A DNA stretch of 64,000 nucleotides from UBA4416 sp044238845 (GCA_044238845.1 JBIICN010000011.1:33377-97376); one strand, 5' to 3'; shown: positions 26,959 to 35,691, numbered from the stretch's first letter. The notes: generated by a model from the letters alone, not told the origin. Numbers and translations are program-made.

Positions 26959-28330
26959 CTTTTAAAAATGTAAGAGCTGCCTCTCTCTCATTAGGAATAA
27001 TGCCATCTAAAATAGCATCTTTTAACGCATTCTTTAAATCACCTACTTTTTTGCAAGGAGGTAAATTAAATATCTCCATAATTTCTTCACCACTTACAGG
27101 TGGCTGCCAATTACGAATCTTATCTTTTTCTTCAAGTTCTTTTAATTTCTCACGAACTAACTCAAAGTTTTGTAAGTAACGTTTTACTTTATTTGGATTT
27201 TTAGTAGTAATATCTGCCTCACACAACGCCATTAAATCATCTATATCATCACCAGCTTCAAATAATACACGGCGAACGGCGCTATCTGTAATTTCTGTCT
27301 TGGCTAAAACAATAGGGCGTAAATGAAGTAACACTAACTTTTGAACATACTTCATTTTTTCATTTAGTGGCAAACGTAAGCTTTCAAATATTTTAGGAAC
27401 CATACGCGCCCCTTTATCTTCATGTCCATGAAAAGTCCAACCATGGTCAAGCTCAAAACGCTTAGTGGCAGGTTTTGCTATATCATGTAAAATAGCAGAC
27501 CAACGTAACCATAGGTTATTGCTCTTTTTTGATGTATTATCTAATACTTCCAGTGTGTGATAAAAATTATCTTTATGAGATTTTCCATTGATAGTTTCTA
27601 CACCATGCAACTTCATCATCTCTGGAAAAATTAATTGTAATAAACCAGTTTCTGATAATAATTTAAACCCAACAGATGGAATAGGAGAGAGGATGATTTT
27701 ATTTAATTCGTCAGTGATACGTTCTTTAGAAACAATTTTTATTCGGTCTTTATTTTTTGAAATGGCATCTAACGATTCTTTTTCTATGGTAAATCCTAAC
27801 TGTGATGAAAATCGAATAGCGCGCATCATACGCAATGGATCGTCGCTATAAGTCACTTCTGGTTCTAAAGGTGTGCGAAGTATTTTGTTTTCAATATCTC
27901 CAACGCCATTAAACGGATCTAATAGTTTTCCGAAATTAGATTTACTTAAACCAATGGCTAAAGCATTAATTGTAAAGTCTCTACGATTTTGGTCATCTTC
28001 TAAGGTACCATCTTCTACAATTGGTTTGCGAGAATCACGATTGTATGATTCTCTTCGAGCTCCAACAAATTCAATTTCTAAATCATTAATTTTTACTTGA
28101 GCAGTTCCAAAGTTTTTAAATACTGATAAGTGTGCTTCTTCTCCTAATTGTTTATGAACTAATTCTGCTAACTCAATACCTTTTCCAATGGTTACTACAT
28201 CAATATCTTTACTTTCTCTTCCTAAATAAATATCACGCACAAAGCCACCAATCACATAGGCATCAACGCCTAATTGATTAGCACAATTTGCTAGAGTTTT
28301 AAATATAGGATGAGTTAAATGCTTGTCCAC
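26939..28330 (-). CDS. cca: CCA tRNA nucleotidyltransferase with HD domain
   Basis: The 463-residue protein has the class II nucleotidyltransferase head: AYVIGGFVRDIYLGR (24-38) and SKDIDVVTIG supplying the catalytic DxD-type aspartates, then DQNRRDFTINALAI (about 113-126) and DDPLRMMRAIRFSSQLGF (about 163-180). A C-terminal HD domain is present (RWSAILHDIAKPATKR, about 276-291). It adds or repairs the 3' CCA of tRNAs. The GTG at 28330 is chosen because MDKHLTHPIFK precedes the catalytic head at normal distance. The 3' end is built from a terminator stem shared with the convergent gene. Confidence 0.95.
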   Translation of the reverse strand: MDKHLTHPIFKTLANCANQLGVDAYVIGGFVRDIYLGRESKDIDVVTIGKGIELAELVHKQLGEEAHLSVFKNFGTAQVKINDLEIEFVGARRESYNRDSRKPIVEDGTLEDDQNRRDFTINALAIGLSKSNFGKLLDPFNGVGDIENKILRTPLEPEVTYSDDPLRMMRAIRFSSQLGFTIEKESLDAISKNKDRIKIVSKERITDELNKIILSPIPSVGFKLLSETGLLQLIFPEMMKLHGVETINGKSHKDNFYHTLEVLDNTSKKSNNLWLRWSAILHDIAKPATKRFELDHGWTFHGHEDKGARMVPKIFESLRLPLNEKMKYVQKLVLLHLRPIVLAKTEITDSAVRRVLFEAGDDIDDLMALCEADITTKNPNKVKRYLQNFELVREKLKELEEKDKIRNWQPPVSGEEIMEIFNLPPCKKVGDLKNALKDAILDGIIPNEREAALTFLKEKSQSV

Positions 28331-28348
28331 TTTTTAAATTTTGTCAGT

Positions 28349-28392
28349 TCGAGCGTAGTCGAGAACCATAAAAGCGTCTCGACTACGCTCGA
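28349..28392. repeat. Palindromic intergenic element A (TCGAGCGTAGTCGAGA arms)
   Basis: Two perfect 16-base arms (28349-28364 and 28377-28392) separated by 12 bases, in the gap between cca and the thiamine-binding-like gene. The base composition is much higher in G+C than the flanks. I know similar ...TCGAGCG.AGTCGAGA... palindromes as dispersed intergenic elements in Bacteroidota; only one copy is in this window. Confidence 0.7.
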
Positions 28393-28425
28393 CGAGACAC
28401 TAGCAGCAAAAATAGTAATTAAAAA

Positions 28426-28719
28426 CTAGGAATACTTCAGCAATTTATCTTCAAAAAATAAATCTTTATTACCAGCGTGCATTTTCATATTGATTAATAA
28501 TTCTTCGCAACCATTATTTAGAGTTGTGGTTCTAATTTTATTGACTAAATCAAAAATTTCTTCGTAAGTACCTTCAACAACCGTTTCAAACGGACAAACC
28601 AAATGTTTTAATTTCGAATCCTTAATACAAGCAATGGCTTTATCTATTAATTCAATTTTATCAGCGGTACATTTAGTAGGTAATAATTGAATGGTAACAT
28701 TAATTTTAAAGTTATTCAT
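28426..28719 (-). CDS. MTH1187/YkoF-family thiamine-binding-like protein
   Basis: The 97-residue protein fits the small ferredoxin-like MTH1187/YkoF family: KINVTIQLLPTK at the N-terminus, IDKAIACIKDSKLKHLVCPFETVVEGTYEEIF in the middle (broken here as HLVCPFETVVEG and TYEEIFDLVNKIR) and EELLINMKMHAG near the end. Members bind thiamine or related small molecules as oligomers. Its position among cca and pyrE gives no functional clue. The ATG at 28719 is clear. Confidence 0.8.
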   Translation of the reverse strand: MNNFKINVTIQLLPTKCTADKIELIDKAIACIKDSKLKHLVCPFETVVEGTYEEIFDLVNKIRTTTLNNGCEELLINMKMHAGNKDLFFEDKLLKYS

Positions 28720-28740
28720 AATCTATATTTTTGGTTAACT

Positions 28741-28797
28741 GTCATCCTGAAACTGATTCAGGGTCTTAATGAGATGCTGAATCAAGTTCAGCATGAC
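28741..28797. repeat. Palindromic intergenic element B (GTCATCCTGAA arms)
   Basis: An imperfect hairpin: the left arm GTCATCCTGAAACTGATTCA pairs with the right arm TGAATCAAGTTCAGCATGAC over about 22 of 27 positions. The sequence type (GTCATnCTGAAnnnGnTTCAG...) is familiar as an intergenic element in Bacteroidota. It lies between two minus-strand genes and could stabilise or process their transcript. Confidence 0.65.
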
Positions 28798-28818
28798 CCT
28801 ACAAAGAAAAGAAAAATT

Positions 28819-29217
28819 TTAAACTGACAATCCAGCCAATTTACTTGCCATCGTATTCACCAATTCTCTTAAAGGTTTTTCAGCCATTGCTTTAATAAAT
28901 GGATTCATGTCGCCTTCTAACTCTACATTCGTTTTTTGATTGTCTAATAAATGTATATGAAGTGTAAATACAAATTTAGCAATACCAGTTGTTTCAAATG
29001 TTATTCTAGATTTTGGTAAACGCTCTTTAATTTTTATGGTTAAAGGCATTAAACCTTTAATACCAAATGAACATTGCTCGGCAGTACATTCAAAATTATC
29101 AATTTTTTCCTCAGGCAATAAATGCTTAAAGTTGTTGAAATCACCCATTAAATCAAACAAACTATCCGTTGTTGATTGTGCGATGTGAGTTTCACTCAAT
29201 ATACTAAAATGTGCCAA
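28819..29217 (-). CDS. SRPBCC/START-like protein
   Basis: The 132-residue protein has the short SRPBCC layout: a first strand and helix (MAHFSILSETHIAQSTTDSL), FDLMGDFNNFKHLLPEEKID (about 22-41), a central sheet (GIKGLMPLTIKIKERLPKSR) and a C-terminal helix (FIKAMAEKPLRELVNTMASK). This hydrophobic-cavity fold binds lipids or other small ligands. The start is TTG at 29217, because an in-frame stop lies five codons upstream with no ATG. It follows pyrE by 12 bases and is probably co-transcribed with it. Confidence 0.75.
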   Translation of the reverse strand: MAHFSILSETHIAQSTTDSLFDLMGDFNNFKHLLPEEKIDNFECTAEQCSFGIKGLMPLTIKIKERLPKSRITFETTGIAKFVFTLHIHLLDNQKTNVELEGDMNPFIKAMAEKPLRELVNTMASKLAGLSV

Positions 29218-29229
29218 TATAAGTGTGAA

Positions 29230-29877
29230 TTATTGTTTCCAAGTTGAAGGACTTAATCTCCATTGTTTTAATGGCTCTAAATCAGCTTCATTAATGTATT
29301 TATGTTTTAAAGCTACATCAATTAAAGTATCATAATCACACAAAGTAGTTAAAGCACAATTGGCTTTTTTCATATTTTCAGTAGCTTCATCAAAACCATA
29401 AGTAAAAATGGCAACCATGCCTTTTACATTACAACCTTGTTCACGCAAAGCATCAACTGCTTTTATACTGCTTCCTCCAGTTGAAATTAAATCTTCAATA
29501 ACAACAACACTTTGGTCTTTTTCAACCACACCTTCGACCATATTTGTTAAGCCATGTTTTTTAGCTTCACTGCGAACATAAACAAATGGTAAACCCATAT
29601 CTTGAGCGATTAATGCTCCTTGAGCTATACCACCAGTTGCTACGCCTGCAATGACATCTGGTTTCCCAAACTTTTCATTAATCACGTTAACGTATTGCTG
29701 ACGGATAAATGTTCTAATTTGAGGGTACGATAATGTTTTACGATTATCACAATAAATAGGAGATTTCCATCCTGAAGCCCAAGTAAAAGGTTGTTCAGGT
29801 TGTAGCTTGATTGCTTTGATTTGTAATAAAAATTCGGCAACTTTATGCGCCGCATCATCAAATGGAGTCATTGTCAT
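29230..29877 (-). CDS. pyrE: Orotate phosphoribosyltransferase
   Basis: The 215-residue protein has FTWASGWKSPIYCDNRKTLS (about 26-45), YPQIR, GVATGGIAQGALIAQDMGLP (about 77-96), the KK dyad (RSEAKKHG) and the PRPP loop QSVVVIEDLISTGGSS (about 124-139). It converts orotate and PRPP to OMP in pyrimidine synthesis. Length is normal. ATG is present at 29877 and again at 29871. It is divergent from the NUDIX gene, 46 bases away. Confidence 0.96.
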   Translation of the reverse strand: MTMTPFDDAAHKVAEFLLQIKAIKLQPEQPFTWASGWKSPIYCDNRKTLSYPQIRTFIRQQYVNVINEKFGKPDVIAGVATGGIAQGALIAQDMGLPFVYVRSEAKKHGLTNMVEGVVEKDQSVVVIEDLISTGGSSIKAVDALREQGCNVKGMVAIFTYGFDEATENMKKANCALTTLCDYDTLIDVALKHKYINEADLEPLKQWRLSPSTWKQ

Positions 29878-29923
29878 AGGGCGTCAAAAATAGCAGTATT
29901 TACACTATCAAACACATCAAATT

Positions 29924-30532
29924 ATGAACATTACTATATATTATTTGTCGAAAAAAATTATACTTCAACAAAAAAATCAAAGCACAGAAAATCAGTCATT
30001 TAAAAATTTAGATGAATTTAAGAAAGGTGAAATCTTAGCTGAATTCGAAAAATTTGCCAACGAAAATAACAGTACGTTATTAACTTTTGTGACAGAAAAT
30101 TTAGAAAATGGTTTAGAAAAATTCAGAAAAGCATTTAAATATATTTATGCAGCTGGTGGTTTAATTGAAAAAGATAATAAATACCTATTTATTTTCAGAT
30201 TGAAACGTTGGGATTTACCAAAAGGTAAATTAGATATGGGTGAAAGTCCTGAAGAAGCAGGAATCAGAGAATGTGAAGAAGAATGTGGTATTACTCAGTT
30301 AACTATTACTAAAACTCTAGCACCAACCTATCACATCTATCCACATAAAGGCAGCTATGCTCTTAAAAAAACGTATTGGTATGGGATGTCAACCAAACAT
30401 GAAGGCACCTTGGTTCCACAGCTGGAAGAAAATATAGAAAAAGTAGAGTGGTTTACTAAAGAACAAATTCATAAAGAGGTTCTATCTAACTCATATCCAG
30501 CGATATTAAGCGTGATTGAGCATGTTATCTAA
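29924..30532 (+). CDS. NUDIX hydrolase
   Basis: The 202-residue protein has an N-terminal extension of about 75 residues, then a NUDIX fold. The NUDIX box is intact at about 106-128: GKLDMGESPEEAGIRECEEECG, matching Gx5Ex7REUxEExGU. AAGGLIEKDNKYLFIFRLKR precedes it and YWYGMSTKHEGTLVPQ follows. It should cleave nucleoside diphosphate-linked compounds; the substrate is not readable. The stop overlaps a CTAAATATTTAG palindrome upstream of the LacI gene. Confidence 0.9.
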   Translation: MNITIYYLSKKIILQQKNQSTENQSFKNLDEFKKGEILAEFEKFANENNSTLLTFVTENLENGLEKFRKAFKYIYAAGGLIEKDNKYLFIFRLKRWDLPKGKLDMGESPEEAGIRECEEECGITQLTITKTLAPTYHIYPHKGSYALKKTYWYGMSTKHEGTLVPQLEENIEKVEWFTKEQIHKEVLSNSYPAILSVIEHVI

Positions 30533-30540
30533 ATATTTAG
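30529..30540. promoter_or_regulatory. Palindrome CTAAATATTTAG, possible LacI-family operator half-site pair
   Basis: A perfect 12-base palindrome overlapping the NUDIX stop codon, sharing the TAAA/TTTA core with the operator candidate at 30548. Confidence 0.4.
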
Positions 30541-30547
30541 TAAATTA

Positions 30548-30577
30548 TCTAAACTTATTTAGAATTTGCTATATTTG
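30548..30577 (+). promoter_or_regulatory. Promoter of the LacI-type gene with embedded inverted repeat
   Basis: A perfect inverted repeat TCTAAA-CTTA-TTTAGA (30548-30563) sits just before a Bacteroidota-type -7 box TATATTTG (30570-30577), 28 bases before the ATG at 30605. Another TTTAGA follows the -7 box. The layout suggests binding by the regulator itself (autoregulation). No clear -33 TTTG is present. Confidence 0.6.
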
Positions 30578-30604
30578 TTTAGACAAGTTAAAAATTAAAC
30601 TTTT

Positions 30605-31633
30605 ATGGGGATAAAAAAAACATTGTTAGAAGATATAGCTAAGGAACTAAACGTGTCAAAAACATTAGTTTCGATGGTTATTAATGGTAAAGGAGATGCT
30701 TATGGAATCAGCAAAAAAACACAAGAAAAAGTGTTAACAAAAGCTGGTGAAATGGAGTATACACCAAATGTATTTGCCAGAGCCTTGAGAACTGGTAAAA
30801 GTCATTTAATAGCCTTATTAGTAGCTGATATTTCTAACCCATTTTATTCTAATATTGCTAAACATGTTGAAAAAGAATTAGCCTCAAAAGGTTATAATTT
30901 AATGATTTGTAGTACCGATGAAAATGTTGAACGTGAAGAAAAACTAATTAGCTTATTTGCCGAACAGCACATGATTGACGGTTTAATTGTTGCTACTACC
31001 AATGTATCGGGCGAGTATTTTAAAAAAGATCGCTTACGCAATTTCCCCATTGTATTTATTGATCGTTATTTGCCAGATATAGAGTCTAATTATGTGGTTG
31101 CAAATAACTATAAAGGTTCTTTTGAATTAACAGATTTATTAATTCATAAAGGTTGTAAAAATATTTTAGCATTAAACATAACGCCTTCTCACATAAGCTC
31201 CTTAACAGAGCGTATTAAAGGTTATAAAGATGCTTTAAAAAAATACGATGTGCCTTTTAAAGATGAAAATTTAATGGAAATTTCTTTCAATAATATTCAG
31301 CAAGATGTTCGAGAAAAATTATTAAAGCGTTTAAAACAAACGCCTGAAATTGATGCAATTTATACATTGAATAATCATATAGCCACAGCTTGTTTAAATG
31401 TGTTTAACGAAATTGGATTTGATGCTAAAAATGAAGGTGTTTTATTTGCCTCTTTTGATGATATTAGTTTATTTGATTTTGTTAAACCAAATATCATTTC
31501 TGTTTCACAACCCTTAGAACAAATTGGTATCGAAGCAGCTAACTTAGCTCTTCATTTAATTGATAGTAAAGGAGTTGAAGCTACTGAATTTAAAAAAGTG
31601 ATTTTACCAACCTCTATAATTTCTAGGCACTAA
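30605..31633 (+). CDS. LacI-family transcriptional regulator
   Basis: The 342-residue protein has an N-terminal helix-turn-helix (LLEDIAKELNVSKTLVSMVI, about 7-26) with the hinge region EMEYTPNVFARALRTGKS, then a periplasmic-binding-protein-like ligand domain (HLIALLVADISNPFYSNIAK, DGLIVATTN, FPIVFIDRYLP, LFASFDDISLFDFV, IISVSQPLEQIGIEAANLAL). It should bind a sugar or similar effector. No sugar genes are adjacent, so the target is unclear; inverted repeats just upstream suggest autoregulation. Length is typical. Confidence 0.93.
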   Translation: MGIKKTLLEDIAKELNVSKTLVSMVINGKGDAYGISKKTQEKVLTKAGEMEYTPNVFARALRTGKSHLIALLVADISNPFYSNIAKHVEKELASKGYNLMICSTDENVEREEKLISLFAEQHMIDGLIVATTNVSGEYFKKDRLRNFPIVFIDRYLPDIESNYVVANNYKGSFELTDLLIHKGCKNILALNITPSHISSLTERIKGYKDALKKYDVPFKDENLMEISFNNIQQDVREKLLKRLKQTPEIDAIYTLNNHIATACLNVFNEIGFDAKNEGVLFASFDDISLFDFVKPNIISVSQPLEQIGIEAANLALHLIDSKGVEATEFKKVILPTSIISRH

Positions 31634-31866
31634 TTTATAACGACGTAGATATATAATTTTTTAAATAGCTTTGTTGTCAAAAAAATCTCATAGTATTGAT
31701 GTGCTTTAGTTTACTGTGTTTTCTGGTTACAAAAATATATTTCCAAATGTCAACACACCTATTCATTCCTTGACAACCAGGTTGTTTAAATTGTCCTAAT
31801 TCTTCGATATTTTAATTTCTAGTCTTTAAAAAAAACTTTATATTAGCACCACAAAAAAAACACACT

Positions 31867-33255
31867 ATGAACTACGATGTTATTGTTATAGGAAGCGGAC
31901 CAGGCGGTTACGTGACAGCTATTCGCGCTTCTCAATTGGGATTAAAAACAGCAATTATTGAAAGAGAAAGTCTTGGAGGTATTTGCCTTAACTGGGGATG
32001 TATTCCAACTAAAGCTTTATTAAAAAGTGCACAAGTTTTTGAATATTTAAACCACTCTAAAGAGTATGGTATAAGCGCAGATAACATTAAAGCTGATTTC
32101 GGTGCGGTAATTAAACGTAGCCGCGATGTAGCGGATGGCATGAGCAAAGGTATTCAGTTTTTGATGAAGAAAAATAAAATTGATGTTATCATGGGAACTG
32201 CAACTGTGAAGGCTGGAAAAAAAGTAGAAGTAAAAGCAGCTGATGGAAAAGTTAGTACAGTTGAAGCTAAACATATAATTATTGCAACGGGGGCTCGCTC
32301 ACGAGTATTGCCAAACTTACCTCAAGATGGTAAAAAAATTATTGGTTACCGCGAAGCAATGACTTTACCAAAATTACCAAAAACAATGGTTGTTGTTGGT
32401 TCAGGAGCTATTGGCGTTGAGTTTGCATATTTTTACGCAACTATGGGAACCAAAGTAACGATTGTGGAATTTATGCCAAACATTGTTCCGGTTGAAGACG
32501 AAGAAGTATCTAAGCAATTAGAAAAATCGTTGAAGAAAACTGGTATCGAAATTATGACAGAAGCATCTGTTGAGAGTGTTGACACAAAAGGAGATATTAG
32601 TAAAGTAAACGTAAAAACAAAAACAGGAAATGTTGTATTAGAAGCTGAAATCGTTTTATCGGCGGTGGGTATTGAGGCAAATATTACTGGCTTAGGCCTA
32701 GAAACACTTGGTATTGCAACAGATAAAGGAAAAATTGTAACAGATAAATTTTACGCAACTAACGTACCAGGGTATTACGCTATTGGTGATTGCGTTGGTG
32801 GACAAGCTTTAGCTCATGTGGCATCAGCTGAAGGAATTACTTGTGTTGAGAAAATTGCAGGTGTTCATACTGAACCAATTGACTACAATAACATTCCTGG
32901 TTGTACTTACTGTCAACCAGAAGTTGCTTCTGTTGGTATGACCGAGAAACAGGCTAAAGAAAAAGGTTACACATTAAAAGTTGGTAAATTTCCATTCTCA
33001 GCATCAGGTAAAGCTAGTGCATCAGGAGCAAAAGATGGCTTTATTAAATTAATTTTTGATGCAAAATACGGTGAATTATTAGGAGCCCATATGATTGGTG
33101 CTAATGTAACTGAAATGATTGCAGAGATTGTGGCTATTCGAAAATTAGAAACAACAGGACATGAATTAATTAAAACCATTCATCCTCACCCAACCATGAG
33201 TGAAGCGATTATGGAAGCTGCTGCTGCGGCTTATGGCGAGGTTATCCATTTATAG
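31867..33255 (+). CDS. lpdA: Dihydrolipoyl dehydrogenase (E3)
   Basis: The 462-residue flavoprotein has the FAD dinucleotide motif DVIVIGSGPGGYVTAIRASQ (4-23), the redox disulfide GGICLNWGCIPTKALL (about 38-53), the NAD motif VVVGSGAIGVEFAYFYATMG (about 177-196), YAIGDCVGGQALAH (about 305-318) and the C-terminal HPHPTMSEA base (about 442-450). It reoxidises lipoyl groups of 2-oxoacid dehydrogenase and glycine cleavage complexes; the E1 fusion at 43.8 kb and GcvH at 60.4 kb are candidate partners. A small ACAACC-A-GGTTGT repeat lies about 90 bases upstream. Confidence 0.96.
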   Translation: MNYDVIVIGSGPGGYVTAIRASQLGLKTAIIERESLGGICLNWGCIPTKALLKSAQVFEYLNHSKEYGISADNIKADFGAVIKRSRDVADGMSKGIQFLMKKNKIDVIMGTATVKAGKKVEVKAADGKVSTVEAKHIIIATGARSRVLPNLPQDGKKIIGYREAMTLPKLPKTMVVVGSGAIGVEFAYFYATMGTKVTIVEFMPNIVPVEDEEVSKQLEKSLKKTGIEIMTEASVESVDTKGDISKVNVKTKTGNVVLEAEIVLSAVGIEANITGLGLETLGIATDKGKIVTDKFYATNVPGYYAIGDCVGGQALAHVASAEGITCVEKIAGVHTEPIDYNNIPGCTYCQPEVASVGMTEKQAKEKGYTLKVGKFPFSASGKASASGAKDGFIKLIFDAKYGELLGAHMIGANVTEMIAEIVAIRKLETTGHELIKTIHPHPTMSEAIMEAAAAAYGEVIHL

Positions 33256-33302
33256 TGTCATATTGAACTTGGTTCAAGATATCACAAAACAACATATTAC
33301 AG

Positions 33303-33333
33303 AAAAAGCCATTCTCAATGAGGATGGCTTTTT
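33303..33333 (+). terminator. Terminator after lpdA
   Basis: AAAAAGCCAT and ATGGCTTTTT arms around a loop with an inner TCTCA/TGAGG pairing; the run of T in the right arm follows. It lies 48 bases after the lpdA stop. Confidence 0.8.
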
Positions 33334-33420
33334 AGTTTGATTTTTTTATCTTTTTTATTTATAAAACTTATAATAGCAATTTCGTGGCGGAAATTTAAAT
33401 TAACAAGCCTTACTAACAAA

Positions 33421-33747
33421 TTAATTCCCGTCTCCCATAATTTTCACGGTAATCTCATTCATGCTATCATCTATTTTTAATTGACAGCCCAAACGAGAGG
33501 TATCTGTAATATTAGGTAAGGTATCTAACATCGCCCATTCATCATCAGAAATTGGGTGTAATTTATCAAAACCACTAATCACTTCTACATGGCAAGTAGC
33601 ACATAAAGCCATACCGCCACAAGTTGCTAAAATATCATAGTCGTTACCTTTTAAAAATTCCATTAAACTTAAGCCCATATCAGTAGGGGCCACTAAAGTT
33701 GTAATCGTATTATCTGGATTTTGTACGTTGATGTTAATGTCTGTCAT
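33421..33747 (-). CDS. [2Fe-2S] ferredoxin
   Basis: The 108-residue protein has the adrenodoxin-type cluster motif: GNDYDILATCGGMALCATCHV supplies three cysteines in C-x5-C-x2-C spacing (about 40-48), and the fourth is in SRLGCQL (about 83-89). The start at ATG 33747 gives the usual short N-terminus (MTDININVQNPDN); the open frame continues 55 codons further, but those fall inside a repeat-like intergenic element. It transfers single electrons; the ferredoxin reductase gene next door on the same strand is its likely donor. Confidence 0.93.
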   Translation of the reverse strand: MTDININVQNPDNTITTLVAPTDMGLSLMEFLKGNDYDILATCGGMALCATCHVEVISGFDKLHPISDDEWAMLDTLPNITDTSRLGCQLKIDDSMNEITVKIMGDGN

Positions 33748-33788
33748 AATAATGCAAAAATATAATTTTTTTTTAACATGGTAGCTAT

Positions 33789-33942
33789 GCCACCTGTCGG
33801 ATCGGGATTTCGTTTCATCTCCTTGCCCATTTGAAATATAAATAGCCTTAAACTTCAGGGTTAAGGATTGTAGCGTAAATCCTTTTTTGAATTTTCTCAA
33901 AAAAGATTGCACCGTAAAGCCTGACCCGATTCCCCAGCTGGC
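33789..33942. repeat. MITE-like intergenic element with terminal inverted repeats
   Basis: The ends are imperfect inverted repeats of 18 bases: GCCACCTGTCGGATCGGG (33789-33806) and CCCGATTCCCCAGCTGGC (33925-33942). The interior has a hairpin TTTTTTGA-ATTTTC-TCAAAAAA (about 33881-33902). It is richer in G+C than the flanks and has no reading frame of its own, although an artificial N-terminal extension of the ferredoxin runs into it. A small non-autonomous element is the best reading. Confidence 0.55.
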
Positions 33943-33977
33943 GAATTGGGTAACGCCGAAAATATCTTAAAAATTAA

Positions 33978-34988
33978 CTAAAACTCATTCACCCCTTGTA
34001 CGGTTGTATACTTCATAGTATATTTTACCCCAGGATTCATGTATTTATAAGCACTATGACTCATCAGAGCCGCTTCGTGGAAACCACATAAAATCAACTT
34101 CAATTTATTTTTGTAAGTATTGATGTCACCAATAGCATAAACCCCTTCAATATTAGTAGAGTAATCATCAGTGTTTACTTCAATAGCGCTTTTGTCGATA
34201 TTTAAACCAAAGTTTTCAATTGGCCCTAATTTAGGACTTAAGCCAAATAAAGGAATTAAATGGTCAGTGGCAATGGTTTGTGATTCTTGTGTTTTAGCAT
34301 TAATCATCGATACCGATTCTAATTTATCAGTACCAGCAACGCTTGTTAAATTTGTATTTAATAGCAAGTTGATTTTTCCTTCTTCCGCTAACTTCATCAC
34401 TTTGTTCACGCTATCAGGAGCACCTCTAAACGATTCGCTACGGTGCACTAAAGTTAATTCCGAACATACTTCGCTTAAGTAAATAGCCCAATCTAAAGCG
34501 CTATCTCCACCACCAGCAATAATCATTTTTTGTCCGCGGTATTTTTCAGGATCTAAAATCATGTAATTGATTCCTTTTCCGTTTTCAAATTGTGTTAAGC
34601 CAGACACTTCTGGTTTACGAGGCTCAAAACATCCAAGGCCACCCGCAATGACTACAACCTTAGCTTGAATTTCGGTACCCATGTTAGTTTTTAATAAAAA
34701 ATCTCTTTCGCCACGTTTCTCAAGCGTTTCAATTCGCTCTCCAAAAGTATATCCAGGGTGAAAAGGCTCTGCTTGTTTTAATAAATTGTCTATTAATTCT
34801 TGAGCCAATACGCTCGGATAGCCTGGTATATCGTAAATTGGTTTCTTTGGGTATATTTCAGATAATTGTCCGCCAGCTTGTGGCAAGTAATCAATTAAGT
34901 GACAACGCATTTTTAATAATCCTGCTTCAAAAATAGCAAATAAGCCTACTGGGCCTGCTCCTATAATCGCTAAATCGGTTGTAATCAT
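33978..34988 (-). CDS. Thioredoxin-reductase-like ferredoxin--NADP+ reductase
   Basis: The 336-residue flavoprotein has the FAD motif LAIIGAGPVGLFAIFEAGLL (about 6-25), LIDYLPQAGGQLSEIYPKK (about 32-50), the NADP motif MIIAGGGDSALDWAIYLSEV (about 155-174) and the FAD-closing VYAIGDINTYKNKLK (about 287-301). The CxxC of thioredoxin reductase is absent, as in the YumC-type (type 2) ferredoxin reductases. It probably reduces the ferredoxin encoded 230 bases downstream on the same strand, with a repeat element between them. Confidence 0.93.
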   Translation of the reverse strand: MITTDLAIIGAGPVGLFAIFEAGLLKMRCHLIDYLPQAGGQLSEIYPKKPIYDIPGYPSVLAQELIDNLLKQAEPFHPGYTFGERIETLEKRGERDFLLKTNMGTEIQAKVVVIAGGLGCFEPRKPEVSGLTQFENGKGINYMILDPEKYRGQKMIIAGGGDSALDWAIYLSEVCSELTLVHRSESFRGAPDSVNKVMKLAEEGKINLLLNTNLTSVAGTDKLESVSMINAKTQESQTIATDHLIPLFGLSPKLGPIENFGLNIDKSAIEVNTDDYSTNIEGVYAIGDINTYKNKLKLILCGFHEAALMSHSAYKYMNPGVKYTMKYTTVQGVNEF

Positions 34989-35059
34989 CTCTTAGTGTTT
35001 ATTCAAAAAATTTAGGTGCAAAAGTACTAATTACAACAATATAAAACTCGAATAGTTTA

Positions 35060-35647
35060 TTAACCATTTAATTCAGGTTGTTCTTTACAATAGGTTTGTA
35101 AATCATCAAAAAAAATGCTGAATTCTTCTTCGATTTCCAGATAATGGGCTTCTAAAATGGGAATAGCTAATTGTAACTCAAAACGATTCCTAATGCGATT
35201 ACTTAAGTGGGTTAAAACGGTTTCAATACCATTTAGGCTAGAGTAGTGGAAAAGAATGTTTCTTTCGGTCATATAACCATAAAAACGCTTGGCGTGTTCA
35301 GGCAATATATCATGATTGATTTTTAGAACCTCATAAATTCCATCCGCATGTTGCTGAAGTGACAGAGGAGAATATTGTTCAAAATTCTTAGCCAGGTAAT
35401 GATCATAAATAATATCCATTAACACACCACTGTACTTGTCAAAATCTTTACTAAAACGGTGCTTGCTCGTTAAGTAAATAGGGTGTGCATCGGTAAAGGT
35501 GTCTATTTTCCGATGTAAACGAATGCCTTCAATAATACCATCGGTTAAACCTTCAAACTGGTTTCCTCTGATGGAATCCGCAATAAAGTTTCCAATAATT
35601 AAATCGGTTTTTTGATAGGATAAGTAACTATGCGCTAAATAATTCAA
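35060..35647 (-). CDS. acpH: Acyl-carrier-protein phosphodiesterase
   Basis: The 195-residue protein shows the AcpH/DUF479 features: MNYLAHSYLSYQK, IIGNFIADSIRGNQFE, IRLHRKIDTFTDAHP (about 46-60) and GVLMDIIYDHYLAKNF (about 74-89). It removes the phosphopantetheine arm from ACP. The start is TTG: the family begins MNFLAH-like, exactly at this codon. A palindromic element occupies the gap to the divergent rsmE. Confidence 0.9.
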   Translation of the reverse strand: MNYLAHSYLSYQKTDLIIGNFIADSIRGNQFEGLTDGIIEGIRLHRKIDTFTDAHPIYLTSKHRFSKDFDKYSGVLMDIIYDHYLAKNFEQYSPLSLQQHADGIYEVLKINHDILPEHAKRFYGYMTERNILFHYSSLNGIETVLTHLSNRIRNRFELQLAIPILEAHYLEIEEEFSIFFDDLQTYCKEQPELNG

Positions 35648-35691
35648 TAATGCTAAAAATAAAAGTTAGTGATGACGAATATACGACGATA

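Noticed and set aside
33748..33912. N-terminal 55-codon extension of the ferredoxin frame
   Set aside because: It lies in a repeat-like element and has no family match; the ATG at 33747 gives a normal ferredoxin N-terminus.
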